Assembly: GCA_031841125.1 (NCBI GenBank)
Contig: CM063113.1
Span: 40,888,197 to 40,952,196 of the forward strand
Direction: 5' to 3'
Length of the DNA stretch: 64,000 nucleotides
Origin: Acanthococcus lagerstroemiae
Taxonomy: Eukaryota; Arthropoda; Insecta; Hemiptera; Eriococcidae
Of the stretch, positions 32,214 through 42,496 are shown one piece after another (positions within the stretch are counted from its first letter, which is position 1; every line of letters begins with the position of its first letter). The notes below the pieces were generated by a model. The model was not told the DNA's origin, did no database searches, and saw only the letters and a list, made by a program, of their open reading frames with translations. The position numbers were made by a program, and so were the translations under genes.

Positions 32214-33749
32214 AGAAAAGCCGGCTTCACCTCTGCAATAGGAAAAGTATATGAAAAGATCATTAAATCTCTCTTAGAGGCCGAAATCGAGAAGAATTCA
32301 ATATACAACGATAACCAGTACGCATACAGAAAGAACAAATCGACAGAACATGCAATTAGTACACTAATCGAAATCATTGAGTTATTTCAATCTCGCACTA
32401 GACATGTTCTTCTAGTCAGTTTTGACGTCTCCGGTGCCTTCGATAAAATAAAATGGTCTCGTATTCTTGAAATTTTAGAAAGAAATGGCGTTCCAAATGA
32501 ATTGCTTATCCTAACAAAGAATTTTTTGGTGAACAGAACAGTTAACTATTACACTCCTGAAGGTAATGTCGCCGTAAATAAGAAACTTGAATCCGGCGTA
32601 CCACAGGGCTCTGTTCTTGGCCCACTCCTGTTTAATGTTGCCATGTCCTCAGTTCATAATAACTTTCCTTCTTTTAATAATGTGCGGCTTTTAAGTTATG
32701 CTGATGATTTAATGTTAATTATTGGAACAAATGGTTCTGAATTCAATCTCATCAACCATTGCATTAAGAACATAAATGATAGTATTAAAAAATTAGGATT
32801 GAACATAAATGAAGAAAAAACCCAAGCAGTACTATTGTCCAAAAAATATGATAAATTAGAAGTTGAAAGTAGCTTACTACAACACATTAAGATCAATAAT
32901 AAAGTCTTAGTTATAAAACCTGAATTAAAATATCTTGGCGTTATTATAGACCAGAACTTAAACTTTTCAAAACATGTTGAAAATGTAATAGTTAAAACAA
33001 AGAAGTACTTTAATACCTTCCGCGCGCTTTACAGAAATACCTATGGATATGATTTCAAAAACAGAATAACCCTATATAATGCTATCTTTCGATCACTAAC
33101 TGAATATGCTTCATTATCCTATGTAAAAAATATTACTCAGATAACTACAGGCAGGTTATTAAGCCTACAACGACACATCTTGATCAGCATAATTTCAAGT
33201 TATAAAACTATATCTTTTTCATCTACAAATGTGATCGCTGGAATTCTCCCAGTTGATCTGCAAATTAAACAGACAAATATGATCAAGAAAGTAAAAATCG
33301 AACACAATAAAAACAAACACTCCAGACAAACCACCAGGGACAATATACTCAAAATTAAAGAAACAATAACCCAAGAATGGCAGATTAGATATAATGAAGC
33401 AGAAACTGGACAAATAACAAAACTTTTTCTACCCAACATTCGCAACCGGCTAAAATGCACTTACTTTGAAACAAATTTTTACTTCACTCAATTTTTGACT
33501 GGACACGGCAACTTCAACCAATATTTAACAGACAAAATTAAAGTAAAAAGTGACAGTACATGTACAAACTGCAACCAAAATGAAACAGACAACCCAATGC
33601 ACATAAAAAACTGCACCTTCTTTCAAAACACAATCCAGAGATATGAGATGAACTTAGTAATGACTGACCTCACAACCTTGAACAAAAAAGATTTTAAAAA
33701 TTATGTTAAGAATGTAACAATATTATTAAAAACGAAACCTAGCACATAA
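32214..33749 (+). CDS. LINE reverse transcriptase, 5'-truncated but with a long intact frame
   Basis: The frame is open from 32214 to the stop at 33749, about 510 codons without a break, although no ATG starts it. RT motifs are intact: SAIGKVYEKI, NQYAYRKNKSTEHAI, the motif-A block VSFDVSGAFDKIKWS, SGVPQGSVLGPLLFN and the catalytic YADDLMLI, then LKYLGVIIDQNLNF in the thumb. The C-terminus has the FLTGHGNFNQYL segment and a Cys-His knuckle (CTNCNQNETDNPMHIKNC), typical of R1-clade LINEs. The copy lost its endonuclease by 5' truncation, so it cannot move by itself. The lack of stops makes it one of the youngest insertions here. Confidence 0.9.
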   Translation, partial: RKAGFTSAIGKVYEKIIKSLLEAEIEKNSIYNDNQYAYRKNKSTEHAISTLIEIIELFQSRTRHVLLVSFDVSGAFDKIKWSRILEILERNGVPNELLILTKNFLVNRTVNYYTPEGNVAVNKKLESGVPQGSVLGPLLFNVAMSSVHNNFPSFNNVRLLSYADDLMLIIGTNGSEFNLINHCIKNINDSIKKLGLNINEEKTQAVLLSKKYDKLEVESSLLQHIKINNKVLVIKPELKYLGVIIDQNLNFSKHVENVIVKTKKYFNTFRALYRNTYGYDFKNRITLYNAIFRSLTEYASLSYVKNITQITTGRLLSLQRHILISIISSYKTISFSSTNVIAGILPVDLQIKQTNMIKKVKIEHNKNKHSRQTTRDNILKIKETITQEWQIRYNEAETGQITKLFLPNIRNRLKCTYFETNFYFTQFLTGHGNFNQYLTDKIKVKSDSTCTNCNQNETDNPMHIKNCTFFQNTIQRYEMNLVMTDLTTLNKKDFKNYVKNVTILLKTKPST

Positions 33750-33910
33750 GAAATATGTAATACTCGAACTCACATGGAGGTCGCTCTGATAAACCGCAAG
33801 GTAAAAGGGCTACCTCCTCGTAAAGAAATAAGTATTTGTTAAGTCAATCTCCTCATTGTTGAAAATAAACAATAAACAAATAAAAAAATAAAATAAAATA
33901 AAAATTTCAA
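33750..33910 (+). other. LINE 3' UTR and A-rich tail
   Basis: About 110 bp of UTR after the RT stop codon, then AATAAACAATAAACAAAT and an AAAAT-rich tail at 33860-33905, marking the 3' end of the insertion. Confidence 0.75.
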
Positions 33911-34690
33911 AAAAATAACGTATGCGAGAAGATGTGCCTGCTTGTGATTCGCGATTTTCGCATTTGACAACGAAGAAGGAGTATTATCAAAGACGACTCT
34001 TATTCTAGGCAGTAGGCACAAGGCAATTCCCTTACACATCCTATGATGGTATACATAGTACAGGTATTAGATACCTACTCGCCATTCCCGTTTTTGTTCA
34101 TTTACGTATTGGCATAGCCGGTCGCAACCAACAACACTAACACCAACAGGCCGCATTACATTTTAACGTCCGCATTAGGACACAACGTCGACGCGACGCA
34201 TGCACGTGACGGAGGCGAAGCGAAGTATCGCATCGACGAACCCTTCGCACTGTCTTCGACAATCTAAGCGTAACGCTGACGCTGAATAAGTTGCCTAGGC
34301 AGCCCCGTAAATACGTCCTACGCGACACGTTACGTATTCACCCTCGCCAGTCTCGTGTCCCTTCACCACACCTCAGCATCCAGCTATCGCACATAACGCT
34401 TCGCTGCTACATCGATAGCGCTGATTTTGCAGCACACGCGTCGCCGTACGTAAACGATACGCACGTCCATATTATTTGCGAGAATTTCCAAAAACGTTTT
34501 TGCACACCAATCCAGCTTATCAACATACCAGTAAGCCACCTCAAACTGAAGCCATGACGTTCAGCGAGAGTCTGCCAGTCTGACCGGTCTTTTAAATCGC
34601 TGCGGCTGTTTATCTGCTGGTCTAACCGACCGACAGTAAATTTTTTCTAATGTGGACCAGATTTTTAATAGGTAATCAATAGGGCAGGGA
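33911..34690. other. Gene-free; CpG-rich block at 34110-34620
   Basis: 34110-34620 has many CpG dinucleotides (runs such as GTCGACGCGACGCATGCACG), contrasting with the AT-rich flanks. No repeat structure or exon motif was recognised. A promoter or untranslated first exon of a host gene is possible, by composition only. Confidence 0.35.
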
Positions 34691-34924
34691 AAACAATGCA
34701 TGTGTTACGCCTAAATCGCGTAAATGCCGATAACGTGGAATCGGCAGTAAATTTGCCGAATTCGTGAAATCGGCAACCCCGTTGCCGATTACGTGGAATA
34801 AGCAACGTGGATGCCTAATTCACGAAATGGGCAAGAAAAAGCATGTTTATTTCACACTTTCGGCAGTACTTTTTTGCCTATTACGCGTATTTTCACCCCA
34901 CTATAAATAGTACATGATTATATC

Positions 34925-35240
34925 TATATAGGTAACGGATATCTTGTATAAGAATTGAGATAAAAATTAATTAATTAAAATATTTTAACATCCTAATAAA
35001 TTTATTATTAAATATTAATTTTTATTAAACTATTATATTAATTTTTATTATTTAAATAATCTTAATACAAAAAGAATTTAATTTAAATAATTCTTTAAAA
35101 TTTTTATAATTTATTTTTTTCAATTTTTTAATTTAAATTATTAATTAATTAAAAAAACAAAATTATTTAATATCAAAATTTTTTAAAATAAATTTTCCAA
35201 TTCATTTACTATGTTTCGACTTATTAATTTATTAATTCTA
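34925..35240 (-). pseudogene. Probable NUMT: mitochondrial 12S 3' end to 16S 5' end
   Basis: The segment is almost pure A/T, unlike its flanks. On the minus strand it reads AATAAGTCGAAACATAGTAA, then ATGAATTGGAAAATTTATTT, close to the conserved 3' end of insect mitochondrial 12S rRNA (AAGTCGTAACA-AGTA followed by TGGAAA). About 160 bp further, CTTTTTGTATTAAGATTATT resembles the 5' region of 16S rRNA, which follows 12S and tRNA-Val in insect mitochondria. The tRNA-Val is not recognisable. Nuclear location follows from its position inside a TIR element. Confidence 0.45.
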
Positions 35241-35432
35241 CGTTGCACACGTTGTAGTTTGTCAACAATTCATCCTCATCAGTAACGAAAGACGTAGTGT
35301 GTTGTGAGACTGCATTTTTACTGAATACGATCGAACAAAGATATCACATACTTATTTGTGTAATTGGAAACATTAGTTGTGAGTATTTTTGATTTTACAA
35401 GTGCCTAGACATTCAGTTTTTTTGTGTTAATC

Positions 35433-35701
35433 ATGGAGTGGACCGAGGATGAAGAAAAGCACGCCATTCGGATACTGAATGAAATGCCTCGCAGCTCACC
35501 AAATGTCAAACACTCTCTCCTTTCGATGTGCCCCCTGACGAATATTCACTCCGCGAATTAGTTCGGAAGGATTCTGTGGGTACAGGTCAGGGGTACAAGC
35601 GTTGTTCTTGTCGTGGTAAATGCCGATCTTGTACATGTGCGAAAGCAGGCTATAAATGCAATTCCGCATGTCATCCGGATCATTCATGTGAGAATCACTA
35701 G
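35433..35701 (+). CDS. Small gene with a CXC/tesmin-like cysteine cluster, frameshifted
   Basis: Starts MEWTEDEEKHAIRILNEMPR in one frame. After a probable one-base shift near 35510 it continues in another as SPFDVPPDEYSLRELVRKD, ending GYKRCSCRGKCRSCTCAKAG and YKCNSACHPDHSCENH-stop. Nine cysteines and a His in 35 residues, spaced C-x-C-x3-C-x2-C-x-C-x6-C-x3-CH-x4-C, resemble CRC/CXC zinc-binding repeats and the Cys tails of some transposon proteins. AATAAA at 35785 could be its poly(A) signal. The role is unknown. Location inside TIRs suggests an element-encoded DNA-binding protein. It may be spliced rather than frameshifted. Confidence 0.5.
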
Positions 35702-36049
35702 TTGTACCCATTCGCATAACTTACTTAAATAGGTACTAATTTAATTATATCATTGACTGTGTTATATAATAATGATTATTTTTCAATAAAAACGGAACGT
35801 CTCGGCTTCCCTCCCTAATTTTTGTTTTTCTACGTGTTTTAGGCAATTACGCAATTCCAGAATACCACCTTTTCACTGAAATGCCTATTACACGTAATGG
35901 GCAAGAAACACTTGCAAAATTCGTGAAATCTTGCTTATTTCACGTATTCGGCAACGGGGTTGCCGATTTCACGAATTCGGTAAATTTACTGCCGATTACG
36001 CGTAATCGGCAATTACGTGATTTAGGTGTAACACATGCATTTTTTTTTT

Positions 36050-36479
36050 CGGCTTACATTGTCGCTTAAATCTGAGCAATTTATTCTACATTTCATATTC
36101 TCCTGAGCCGGCACACCAAATTTGAAAATGCATATTTTTGCATATTTGAGAATAAATCATTTTTTTTTCTCATGTTGTGTATTCTGTTCTCGTCGCGTTC
36201 GTGAGATACGGCCACAGCACCGTTCCAAACCTGCGAGTAATTTGTAAACTGAACATCGCGTGTTGTCTTGCGCGTGTGTAGTGAATTAAATCGAGTGTTA
36301 CAAGTCGTCACAAGTAGACAACTGCTCGACGCAAACCCCTCAGCTACATCAGAGACGGGCACGCTCGAGCAGCTTCAAAGCACCGTTAAAGGCTTAGAAG
36401 ACACTAAAAAAAATGCAAACTTGAATAGGAAGGTAGCAGCCTACATACATACGAAGATAAGACCACCCAGTTAAAATCC
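36050..36479. other. No recognised feature
   Basis: Includes GCATATTTTTGCATATTTGAG near 36130, a motif also seen in the TIR element at 7691-10665, and a moderately GC-rich part with no coding pattern. Confidence 0.4.
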
Positions 36480-36957
36480 AAGAGAAAAATAAAATAAACA
36501 AACAAACGTTCTCACAAAATGAAAAATTCAGAAAAACAATTTCAAAATTTGCCAACTGCCTAATTATTGGGGTGTTCCACCCCTGCCCCTCGTAGTTTCG
36601 TCCCTGCAAATGCAGTTTGGAACCTTATCCCCCAAGCACTCACATTTGCATACCCTATTCTGGACGGAGGATAAAGTGGAAGGATGTTAGGAATACTTGA
36701 GAGGAACACACAACTTCCTTTACACATTAGGGCGGTCGTTGTTTATTCTTGGTGATTTTTCCCCCCGAATTTCCTCTGATTCTTCTCCTAAAAACTGATT
36801 CCAATAAAAACAAAACAAATAAAATAAAAAAAATTTTTTTTTAAATACAAAGTTTCCTGTTGATTGGATTAGGAGAATCCATGCCAGAAGTTCCCTTTCG
36901 TTCTTATGGGAAAAATACATGGAGTTTTGACTTTTGTTCCAGACTAAATTTCTCTCC

Positions 36958-37065
36958 TATTCGGGCCCTATAACGTTAGTATCGACTACTCTTATCAGCG
37001 ACCAAAAGGTGAAGTTTTTGACACAGGTAGCACAATTTTGGAATCTTGGATGTACGGCCCGAATA
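36958..37065. mobile_element. 108-bp palindromic-ended MITE
   Basis: Begins TATTCGGGCCCTA and ends TACGGCCCGAATA, inverted copies of each other. Copy A of the surrounding repeat (near 2928) runs straight through this position, so the segment is an insertion. It is one of the shortest MITE-like pieces in the window. Confidence 0.65.
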
Positions 37066-37229
37066 TTCACCAGGACCAAAGACCGTAAATTAAACAATAG
37101 AACATTTGCTATATCGGATTCAGCTTGTGACATTGGAAGATAAGTCTTTTGCTTTTCAACTGTTAGCTTTTAATAAAATGTTCAAATTTCTCAAATTTCA
37201 GGCTCTAGGTCAAACAGAGAATCTAGTAA

Positions 37230-39441
37230 CAAGGTGATTCTCCGGGAAACGGACAATTCAATGTGGAAAAAAACAAAAACAAATGAGGTTCACTTTTCAA
37301 ATTTTTTTCGTTAAAATCGATAGATACTAGGAGTATTGAGAAACCATATTCCGGTACCGGCCGGGCTTACATTTGATTTTGGGGGGTTGTAAAAAAAATT
37401 GTTTTCCTCGTTGAAAGACAAATTTTTCACGTTTACCTAGTGTGATAAGATGAGGCTGCACGATCACATAGCGGCACTGTGGGTTACAATCTCACGGATC
37501 ACGGTTTCATGAAGTACCAAAAATTCATCTAGGAAAGTAGTCTCTGCACGAAGAAGATTTAAAGCTGCTACTAAGTGTCGAAAGATTCACGTCCTTCAAC
37601 GTGGATACATGAAATACGTGAATATCCAAATCCACGTTGAATAATATTTTATGTCCACGTTTAAGGACAAAATCGCCTTTTTCCTTTTCCCATTGGGTAA
37701 ATATGCGGAGAATATTTGATACATGTTGCTAAATGTAATGTGGCCAACATTAGATATATTATTACGTTTTTACAAATTCCGAGCTGTAAATTCAATATGG
37801 CTGTTGATGTCCACAATGAAGGACACTTTTTTTTTAGAAACCAGGATCTCAGCAATAAATGAGTATTTTGGCATACAAATTATCATTATTTTACAGAAGT
37901 TCTTACATAGCTTTTTAGAGGAAGTTATATGAGCATTTGAGAGAAGTTTATGCTTATAGTGGAACCCTACAGAGAGGTTTGAAAATTATTCACGTTGAAG
38001 GACATATCTCTTCCTAGACACAACTTTGAGACATTCTAAAGGTTACTTAACTTGGTTAGAAAAAGACTGTAAGACCTATACCGTGTTGCCTCAACTTACC
38101 TCTTCAACAATGGGAAACAGTAGTACCTGAAAATTATGTATTAAATCCTTCCAGCGAGCAAAAAAAAAAAAAAAAAAACGGAACTAGACCAGGTTGACAC
38201 CTACGTTGATGGACATTTCAGGTGCATTTTCGATTTTCTAAGGATGTTCTGCTGAACTAGGGAGAGCTTTTACCACTGTCTCCATTAGAAGAGTTCATTT
38301 CCTCAATTTTGACATAATGCGCATAGCATTCTGATAATAAGTGGCAGAGTTACAGCCCATTTACATGAATCGTCCATTTTTCGGAGAATTACCCATCAAC
38401 AACAGATTTCAGGCTGCTCAAAGCGGTGGCGCGCTGTAATCGTTTACGAATTATTGAGTGAGTGAGTGAGTGAATCACTGACTCATTGAGTGAGTGACGA
38501 AGTGAGGAAATGAATGAATAACTGAATTAGATAATGAATGAATGACTGAGTCAGAGACTGAGTAACTGAGTGAATAACTCAATGAGTAAGCGAATGAATC
38601 AATGAGTCACTGAGTAAGTGATTCAGTAACTGTGTGAATAACCGAGTAAGTAAGCGAGTGACAGTGAATCACTAAATAAGTAAGCGATTGACTGAGTGAG
38701 TGAGTGAATCACTGACTCATTAGGTGAGTGGATGGAGTGAAGAAGTGAATGAATAATTAAATTATAGAATGAGTGAATGACTAAGTAAGTGAGTGAATCA
38801 ACGAGTCACGGCGTAAGTGATTGAGTAACTGAGTGAATCACTAAATAAGTAAGCTAAGGACTGTATGAGGGAATGAATCACTGACTTATTAAGTGAGTGA
38901 TGGAGTGAGGAAATGACGGGATAACTAAGTGAGTGAATGAATCACTGAGCCACTGAGTAAGTGAGTGAGTAACTTAGTGAATCACTAAATGAGGTAAGCG
39001 AGTGACTAAGTGAGTCACTGAGTAAGTGATTGAGTAACTGTGTGAATAACTAAATAAGTAAGCGAGTGACTGAGTGAATCACTAAATAAGTAAGCAAATG
39101 ACTGAGTGAGTGAGTGAATCACTGACTCAGTGAGTGGCGGAGTGAACAGATTTCGGGCTGCTCAAAGCGGTGGTGCGCTCTAGTCGTTTACCTTGTAACT
39201 CTGGTCGAGGGGAATATTTCATTTACAGGCATACCAAGAAATCTCAAAAGATTATGAAAACGAAAGCTTTTATTGAAAATATGATTAGGACAAAATTTAT
39301 AGTACAATAAAATTTTCCTTCCATCGAGACCATTTTAGTTTCAATCTGATGAATTTTTCTAAAATATGTAGAGTTTTAATAGTTCCTTTTTTTCATGTGT
39401 CTAAAATTGTAGATGGCGACTCTCTTTCGCGCTGGCAGTCC
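37230..39441. other. 2.2-kb insertion: AACGTGGA-motif region and tetranucleotide satellite
   Basis: Bounded by comparison with copy A of the host repeat. 37580-38220 contains at least six variants of TCCTTCAACGTGGA in both orientations (for example 37591, 37629, 37651, 37810, 37990, 38200), spread irregularly. The satellite follows at 38448-39144. No coding frame of note and no obvious terminal repeats were found. Confidence 0.5.
38448..39144 (+). repeat. Degenerate (GAGT)n satellite with higher-order units, flanked by a 47-bp direct repeat
   Basis: About 700 bp of GAGT/GAAT/GACT tetranucleotide repeats. A longer block, GAGTGAATCACTGACTCATT, recurs near 38470, 38710, 38870 and 39110, giving higher-order spacing of roughly 170-240 bp. 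The same 47-bp non-satellite sequence, AACAGATTTC-GGCTGCTCAAA and GCGGTGG-GCGCTC/GT, stands on both sides (38401-38447 and 39145-39191). It reads as part of a larger tandem unit. Confidence 0.8.
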
Positions 39442-39924
39442 GAATATTCATTGAAATTTGAAATTCAACGTTTGCTACCGACTTTCAGATTTTCAAAATG
39501 TCTTCCACATTTCAGCTTTGTTTCAACCTCTTTCAAATAACGTTCGATACTCAGCTTGAAACCTTCTGCTTTTGACTGACTAATCTCTAACAGGGGTCCA
39601 GGGTACTCCATTCTCAGAAACGAAGTTTGACTTTCAGTTTGGAAAGGTGGAGAAGAAAAATTTGCCGACAAAATATTTTTTTTTAACTAAAAACTCGCCG
39701 ACAAAGTGTTTAAAAAATTAAAAATTTGGCAACTTTTTAATCGAAATATTTTTTAATTAAAAAAGAAAATAAATAAACAAACATGCATAAAAAATGCCGT
39801 TTCAAAATTTACCGGCAGTCAAATTATTGGGGGGAGGGGGTCAAATGAAGTCTTAAAATTTGCCGACTGCCAAATTATTGAGGGGGTGCTTCAACCCTCC
39901 AGCCCCCCCGTAGTTTCGCTCCTG

Positions 39925-41636
39925 ATGTTGCGCTTCGATGCAATTCTTTCATTTGGAAACGAGTTTTGCCACGTTAAGAGAGCGCTACGTGGAATATGGA
40001 GACCGGCAATCAATTCCCTGCGCAATATTACTAATGAATCGACTCTGTTACTCTAGTTTCGCTGATTTTGGAGACATTGCGTTTTGAAATACCACTCCTA
40101 ATTGTAGAGTTACCAACATACAAGCTGCCTCTCCCGACGGAAGCTTTGAGTCTCACATCAACATAAGTTACCTGGTCACGCGTTATTGGAAAAAAAGACT
40201 ATGTGAATCGCCATCATTACGCACAGAGTATTTGAAATCGACCGTTCTGTTGAATACATTTCTTGTAAATTTTCCGAAGGAGGAAAAGCACGGGACTGCC
40301 GACTTAAAAACGGAAGAACACTCGCATTGAAGTTTAAAGTGGTATAAATCGAAAATGTTGATTATGTGGATTGCAGAAGTGTCCGAATATTCGGACACGC
40401 TCTGTGTATAAGCTGAACCAGGCTTGCGCTGAGAATATTCGCCCATCGACGACCGTGTACGCGTCGTCGAAAGCAAGAACGTTTTTAAATAATTTACGTG
40501 GGTTTTAAACATTTTAAATCGAGCAAAAGTTAATGGGGGGGGGGGGGCGACGATCTTTACAGGTACCTCGAACCGACGATGAAAACCTTCGTGACTGCTA
40601 ATTCCCTTTCCTTTTCAATTCTTTTTCGCCGTCCTAAATACTAAAATCATTTTGCGAACGCGTTCGCGTGGCTCGCTTACATTAAGGCGATAGGCACTTT
40701 CAAAGTTAACCTTATCCGCGCAGATATTTCTCGTCGATAACGTTCGCCTTTCCTTCCCACCGAACTACAGTTGCTTTTCTTTATAACTAGCAACAAAAGC
40801 ATAGTAAAAAGGCGGGATTGAGTCAACATCGCGTCGACTTGAAAAAGAACCCAACTGTCTCACTTGCCATAAACACGATGAGAGTGAAAGAGTATCGTCT
40901 TCATAACGAAAAATACGCAGAAAAGTCCGATATTCGAGCACATAAACTATCAATAACAACAACAATAACACAGCAATAATGATAATGTAGCCCTGCATTA
41001 AGGTAAGAACGCCTTGAAATGAACAAGTTTTCAGCACTGAATTTGTAATAGTTCATTGTGAATTAAATAAAGATCATCAACCACTAGGCTAACGTACTAG
41101 TACATTAATCTTAATCGTGTTTCTGTCAACTGCGGGGGATTCTCTGAAGGTACATATTTTCGACTAAACATGCCTTTCTAAGCATCAGGAATGGGGACAC
41201 CTGCCAGGGAGGTCATTCGACCCCAAGATTGAAAAAATTTTCAAATGCACGAATCCCCCAAATTTGACGATCCAAGGAAGTGCCGTCTCATCGCATCGCA
41301 CTGTATATGTTGCAGTGAAAGACCGAAACCTAAGAATGTTCACCATCACCAAAATACCTGGTGAAAGTCGAAAGAAAAATTCATGTTTGGACATTCACCG
41401 GTGAAGGTCAACAATATGGTTTAAAATGAAAATATTGTTCTGATTGTCATTATTTGTATTATAAAAGCCCTTTCACAAAAGAAAAATTTTGATAATTTCT
41501 TTGATATTTCACACCAACTCAATTTTGATTAATTTTGGGTCCGAAATTGAGATAAAAATCGTTTGCCATAATCGGAAATAGCGATATAATTTGATATTTG
41601 TTTGGTGTTACTGGTGAAGGGGGGGGGGGAGAAAGA
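39925..41636. other. No confident gene; some GC-richer unique DNA
   Basis: 39930-40760 is unique-looking and GC-richer, with a 109-codon minus frame (40183-40512) lacking any family pattern and a G run at 40537-40548. A 90-codon minus frame at 40765-41037 contains one strongly hydrophobic segment (IIIIAVLLLLLLIVYVL) like a membrane helix, but there is no other support that it is a gene. Confidence 0.35.
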
Positions 41637-41639
41637 GAA

Positions 41640-41684
<45 letters not shown>
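41637..41684 (+). repeat. (GA)n microsatellite
   Basis: A GA dinucleotide run of about 48 bp preceded by a G homopolymer and AGAAA repeats. Confidence 0.9.
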
Positions 41685-41686
<2 letters not shown>

Positions 41687-42130
41687 AGCATTTATTACAA
41701 ATACAACAATAAATTTATTTATTTACTGCGATATATTTTGATTACGATAATATAGTGGGTATCATCAGCTCCGCATGCTGATTAAAACATGGGAATTGAA
41801 TAGGTTAATATAGTGGATACTATCAGCTCTGAATGCTGATTAAAACATGGTAAAATGCGTAGTTTACTCGAAAATGGCTACTTTTAGTCAAAAACATATT
41901 TTATACCCCAAAATTTAGATTTACTGGAGAATGGGAGAGAGAGAACAGCATTTATTAAAAATAAAACGATAAATTCAATTACTGCGATATATTTTCGATT
42001 AGGTTAATATAGTGGGTATTATCAGCTCCAAATGCTGATTAAAACATGGAAAAATGTGTATTTTACTCGAAAATTGCTATTTTTACTCAAACATATTTTT
42101 ATACCCCAAAATTTAGATTTACTGGAGAAC
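41685..42130 (+). repeat. Two-unit tandem repeat (260 and 185 bp)
   Basis: Both units start AACAGCATTTATTA and end AAATTTAGATTTACTGGAGAA. Unit 1 contains an extra internal duplication of about 65 bp around ATCAGCTC-ATGCTGATTAAA. A second short GA run separates the units. No coding content. Confidence 0.8.
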
Positions 42131-42488
42131 AACCCTTTATTGTTATTTAATTACTTTTCCTATAAAGTATCTAACTCATATTTCTCACAGCTGTTATTTC
42201 GCGGAAAATATAAAATTACTAGGTAATATAGTCTCCTTACTCCTTGAATCAGTAATCTGAAATGAATTAACTTGAATATTAATAATAAGTTGATTTGGAA
42301 ATTAACTCATTTCGCATGTTTTTCTACTTTTTGCTGTGATATTCTCTTTGTCACTCGTGTATATGCGTGTGTAATATACAGTCTCTTACTCCTGTATGTT
42401 GACACAGTCTGTTCATGTTTTCAAATTCCATCTTTCTCCTATTTTCCCCGTTTTGACTAGTTTTCTTATAGACAGTGTGCCTTCTCTG
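42131..42488. other. No recognised feature
   Basis: AT-rich spacer ahead of the hAT transposon. The last bases form its left target duplication. Confidence 0.4.
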
Positions 42489-42496
42489 GCTATAAT

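Larger units (their letters stand above)
34697..36040. mobile_element. TIR element with TTGCCGATT subrepeats carrying a small cysteine-rich gene
   Basis: 34697-34890 and 35845-36040 are inverted copies over about 190 bp. The ends read GCATGTGTTACGCCTAAATC, and its inverse closes the right side. Inside each arm, the motifs TTGCCGATTACG and GAATTCGTGAAATCGGCAA recur as subterminal repeats. The 950-bp interior holds an extremely AT-rich segment (probable NUMT) and a small gene at 35433-35701. The ends do not match a superfamily I can name. ATGCATGTG at both sides may include a short target duplication. Confidence 0.75.
36480..39924. mobile_element. hAT-like element, copy B, split by a 2.2-kb insertion
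   Basis: 36480-37229 and 39442-39924 align in order and orientation with 2460-3090 and 3100-3565 of copy A (blocks such as ACTTGAGAGGAACACACAA, CACCAGGACCAAAG, TTCAACGTTTGCTACCGACT and TCCAGGGTACTCCATT). The right end keeps AGTTTCGCTCCTG; the left 150-170 bp are missing. The junction GAATCTAGTAA / GAATA-TCATT is continuous in copy A but separated by 37230-39441 here, which dates the insertion after the element. A 108-bp insertion at 36958-37065 is also absent from copy A. Confidence 0.75.
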
